In this document: piece after piece, positions 6,583-7,324 of the stretch
How positions within the stretch are numbered: the first letter of the stretch is position 1
Layout: every line of letters starts with the position of its first letter
Assembly: GCA_910585855.1 (NCBI GenBank)
Contig: CAJUGZ010000222.1
Span: 1 to 7,324 of the forward strand
DNA length: 7,324 nucleotides
Source of the DNA: an uncultured Lachnospiraceae bacterium
GTDB taxonomy: Bacteria > Bacillota_A > Clostridia > Lachnospirales > Lachnospiraceae
Direction of reading: 5' to 3'
Notes under the pieces: model-generated
Told to the model about the DNA's origin: nothing
The model's input: only the letters and a program-made list of their open reading frames with translations
Database searches by the model: none
Made by a program: the position numbers and the translations under genes

Positions 6583-6638
6583 AAAGAACAGGCAGACCAA
6601 TCAAATAGGGTGGTTTGCCTGTTCTTTCGGCGTTTTTT
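6583..6638 (+). terminator. Strong intrinsic terminator between convergent genes, likely bidirectional
   Basis: A 17-base arm (6583-6599) pairs with 6611-6627 with a single G-T wobble and an 11-base loop. CGGCG and then six T residues (6633-6638) follow. Read on the minus strand, the same stem ends in a T-rich TTCTTTTTCC, so it can also stop transcription of the convergent HTH gene. The left arm holds a second AACAGGCAG, a direct repeat of 6571-6579 at 6587-6595. Confidence 0.88.
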
Positions 6639-6682
6639 CTGAGAAAATGAAAACTCCTTTTATAGGAGATTATATAAGAGAA

Positions 6683-6705
6683 ACTGTCAAAAATAATTTG
6701 ACAGT
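6683..6705 (-). terminator. Perfect hairpin just after the HTH gene stop
   Basis: ACTGTCAAA (6683-6691) pairs perfectly with TTTGACAGT (6697-6705) around a 5-base loop, one base beyond the HTH stop codon. On the gene's strand there is no T-run after it, so it may protect the mRNA end rather than terminate; the stem at 6583-6627 is the better terminator. On the plus strand a T-rich GATTTTTTT follows, making a weak plus-strand terminator possible. Confidence 0.5.
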
Positions 6706-6706
6706 A

Positions 6707-6934
6707 TCAAGATTTTTTTATTACAGTTTGTTCTGTGTTTTTCTTGTAGGTCATTATATCTGTTGGTACACAATCTAAAATATTACAAAGTCGATCAAGT
6801 GTTATAGTGTTTACAGGGAGGTCATGTTTCAGACGATGAAGTAGACTGTCAGATAAATGATGGTGTTTGGTTAGGCTGTACCAAGTTTCTCCTTTTTCTT
6901 TTGCTGTGAGCCAGAAATTTTCATAAGTAATCAT
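6707..6934 (-). CDS. Small Xre/Cro-type helix-turn-helix regulator
   Basis: This 75-residue protein matches the compact Cro/C1-type HTH family widespread in Firmicutes. A helix-turn-helix spans about residues 16-37 (TWYSLTKHHHLSDSLLHRLK), followed by the typical LDRLCNILDCVPTDIM segment (46-61) found at the end of such domains. There is no sensor or ligand domain, so it probably binds DNA as a dimer; its targets are unknown. The histidine run HHH (24-26) sits between the two HTH helices. AGAAAGGAAAA lies before the ATG on the minus strand. It is convergent to the J-domain gene. A palindrome between its promoter and start suggests autoregulation. A defective-phage or toxin-antitoxin role is possible, but no partner gene is visible. 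Confidence 0.88.
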   Translation of the reverse strand: MITYENFWLTAKEKGETWYSLTKHHHLSDSLLHRLKHDLPVNTITLDRLCNILDCVPTDIMTYKKNTEQTVIKKS

Positions 6935-6965
6935 TTGAATTTTCCTTTCTATATATGATGTTTTG

Positions 6966-7012
6966 GAGATGTAACATCTCTTCTAACTATAGAATATAGA
7001 AAATGAAAGCAA
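6966..7012 (-). promoter_or_regulatory. Candidate promoter and operator of the HTH gene
   Basis: On the minus strand TTGCTT (7012-7007) and TATAGT (6991-6986) form a promoter with a short 15-base spacer. Immediately downstream lies the palindrome GAGATGT-A-ACATCTC (6966-6980), placed where a bound repressor would block transcription. A half-site AGATGTTAC recurs at 7030-7038, the reverse complement of 6971-6979, upstream of the -35 box. Autoregulation by the HTH protein is a natural inference, not shown. Confidence 0.45.
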
Positions 7013-7101
7013 TATCTTATATAAAAAGAAGATGTTACGGAAAGTAGCTTTTTAGAATTTTCAAGCGGAAATTCGCTGGTGGTGTATGATTTTTATAAGA
7101 G

Positions 7102-7324
7102 GGAGGACGCCAGATTTGAAAACGGTGGGCAGCCTGCTGTTCCGGTTTCCAAAAAGCAAGAAGTTCTAAGACTTCTGCCTTTTTCTTCATCCAACCAGAC
7201 AGACCGGGGCGCAATTCGCCCTCATTTTAACCGAAACGTAATTGGTGTAAGGAAAGATATTACCAGCCATAAGATAGCCTCTTTCCTATCATCCGGGCTA
7301 AACACGCCCCTTTTTTTTCACACC
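7102..7324. repeat. Structured repeat-like region, element C (runs off the window)
   Basis: This region starts with the same GGAGGACGCC (7102-7111) as element A and a few bases later has TGCTGTTCCGG (7135-7145), matching TGCTATTCCGG in A (3124-3134) with one change. After that it differs from A and B. It contains several hairpins: 7118-7150 (imperfect), GGGCG/CGCCC at 7207-7221, and GGAAAGA (7251-7257) with TCTTTCC (7280-7286). Near the edge GGGC (7295-7298) and GCCC (7306-7309) precede eight T residues (7311-7318). A 27-codon minus-strand ORF (7187-7270) is present, but I do not regard it as a gene. The region is probably intergenic repeat material of unknown right boundary. Confidence 0.5.
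7151..7184. terminator. Possible bidirectional intrinsic terminator inside element C
   Basis: AAAAAG (7151-7156) pairs with CTTTTT (7179-7184), and AGAAGT (7159-7164) with ACTTCT (7171-7176), around a 6-base loop with a small bulge on each side. The stem ends in T residues on both strands, the form of a two-way terminator. Whether any transcript reaches it is unknown. Confidence 0.5.

Noticed and set aside
6707..6934. HTH gene considered as the antitoxin of a toxin-antitoxin pair
   Set aside because: No partner ORF overlaps or adjoins it on the same strand within the window.
7187..7270. Minus-strand 27-codon ORF (MAGNIFPYTN...) in element C
   Set aside because: There is an AGAGG-like site upstream, but the ORF lies among hairpins of a repeat-like region and is too short to support as a gene.

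Overview
The window comes from a low-GC, A+T-rich Gram-positive genome, most likely a gut Clostridia member of the Lachnospiraceae type (Blautia, Dorea or Ruminococcus-like). The support is a leucine T-box riboswitch, consensus sigma-A promoters, purine-rich Shine-Dalgarno sites and the protein sequences. The genus is inference; no marker in the window fixes it.

Layout. Bases 1-178 have no convincing gene and carry short sequence tags that recur elsewhere in the window. A consensus promoter (181-209) drives a leader of about 430 nt with a T-box riboswitch (about 288-593), followed by leuS (leucyl-tRNA synthetase). Downstream of leuS is a long palindromic repeat (element A), then a strong ribosome-binding site leading only to tiny ORFs. 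A second promoter follows, serving a three-gene operon: a MATE-family efflux transporter, a HAD-family phosphatase, and an unrecognised 78-aa protein whose start overlaps the phosphatase stop by 4 bases. A second, shorter copy of the palindrome (element B) follows that operon. A third promoter leads to a gene for a coiled-coil protein with a C-terminal J-domain (HPD motif), closed by a strong intrinsic terminator. Convergent to it is a small Xre/Cro-type HTH regulator on the minus strand, with a palindrome between its probable promoter and start codon. The last 220 bases hold another structured repeat (element C), which runs off the edge.

Function. leuS is controlled by uncharged tRNA-Leu through the T-box: the proposed specifier codon is CTC, the tRNA-binding bulge reads TGGT, and antiterminator and terminator are mutually exclusive. 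The MATE/HAD/78-aa genes are probably co-transcribed, but nothing links their functions beyond position. The J-domain protein and the HTH regulator each look like single-gene units.

The coding content is ordinary. The most distinctive feature is the family of intergenic foldable repeats that share a GGAGGACGCC tip and, in A and B, an almost identical 30-nt core in the apical part of a long stem. I found no evidence for a defence system, CRISPR array, transposase or phage module.
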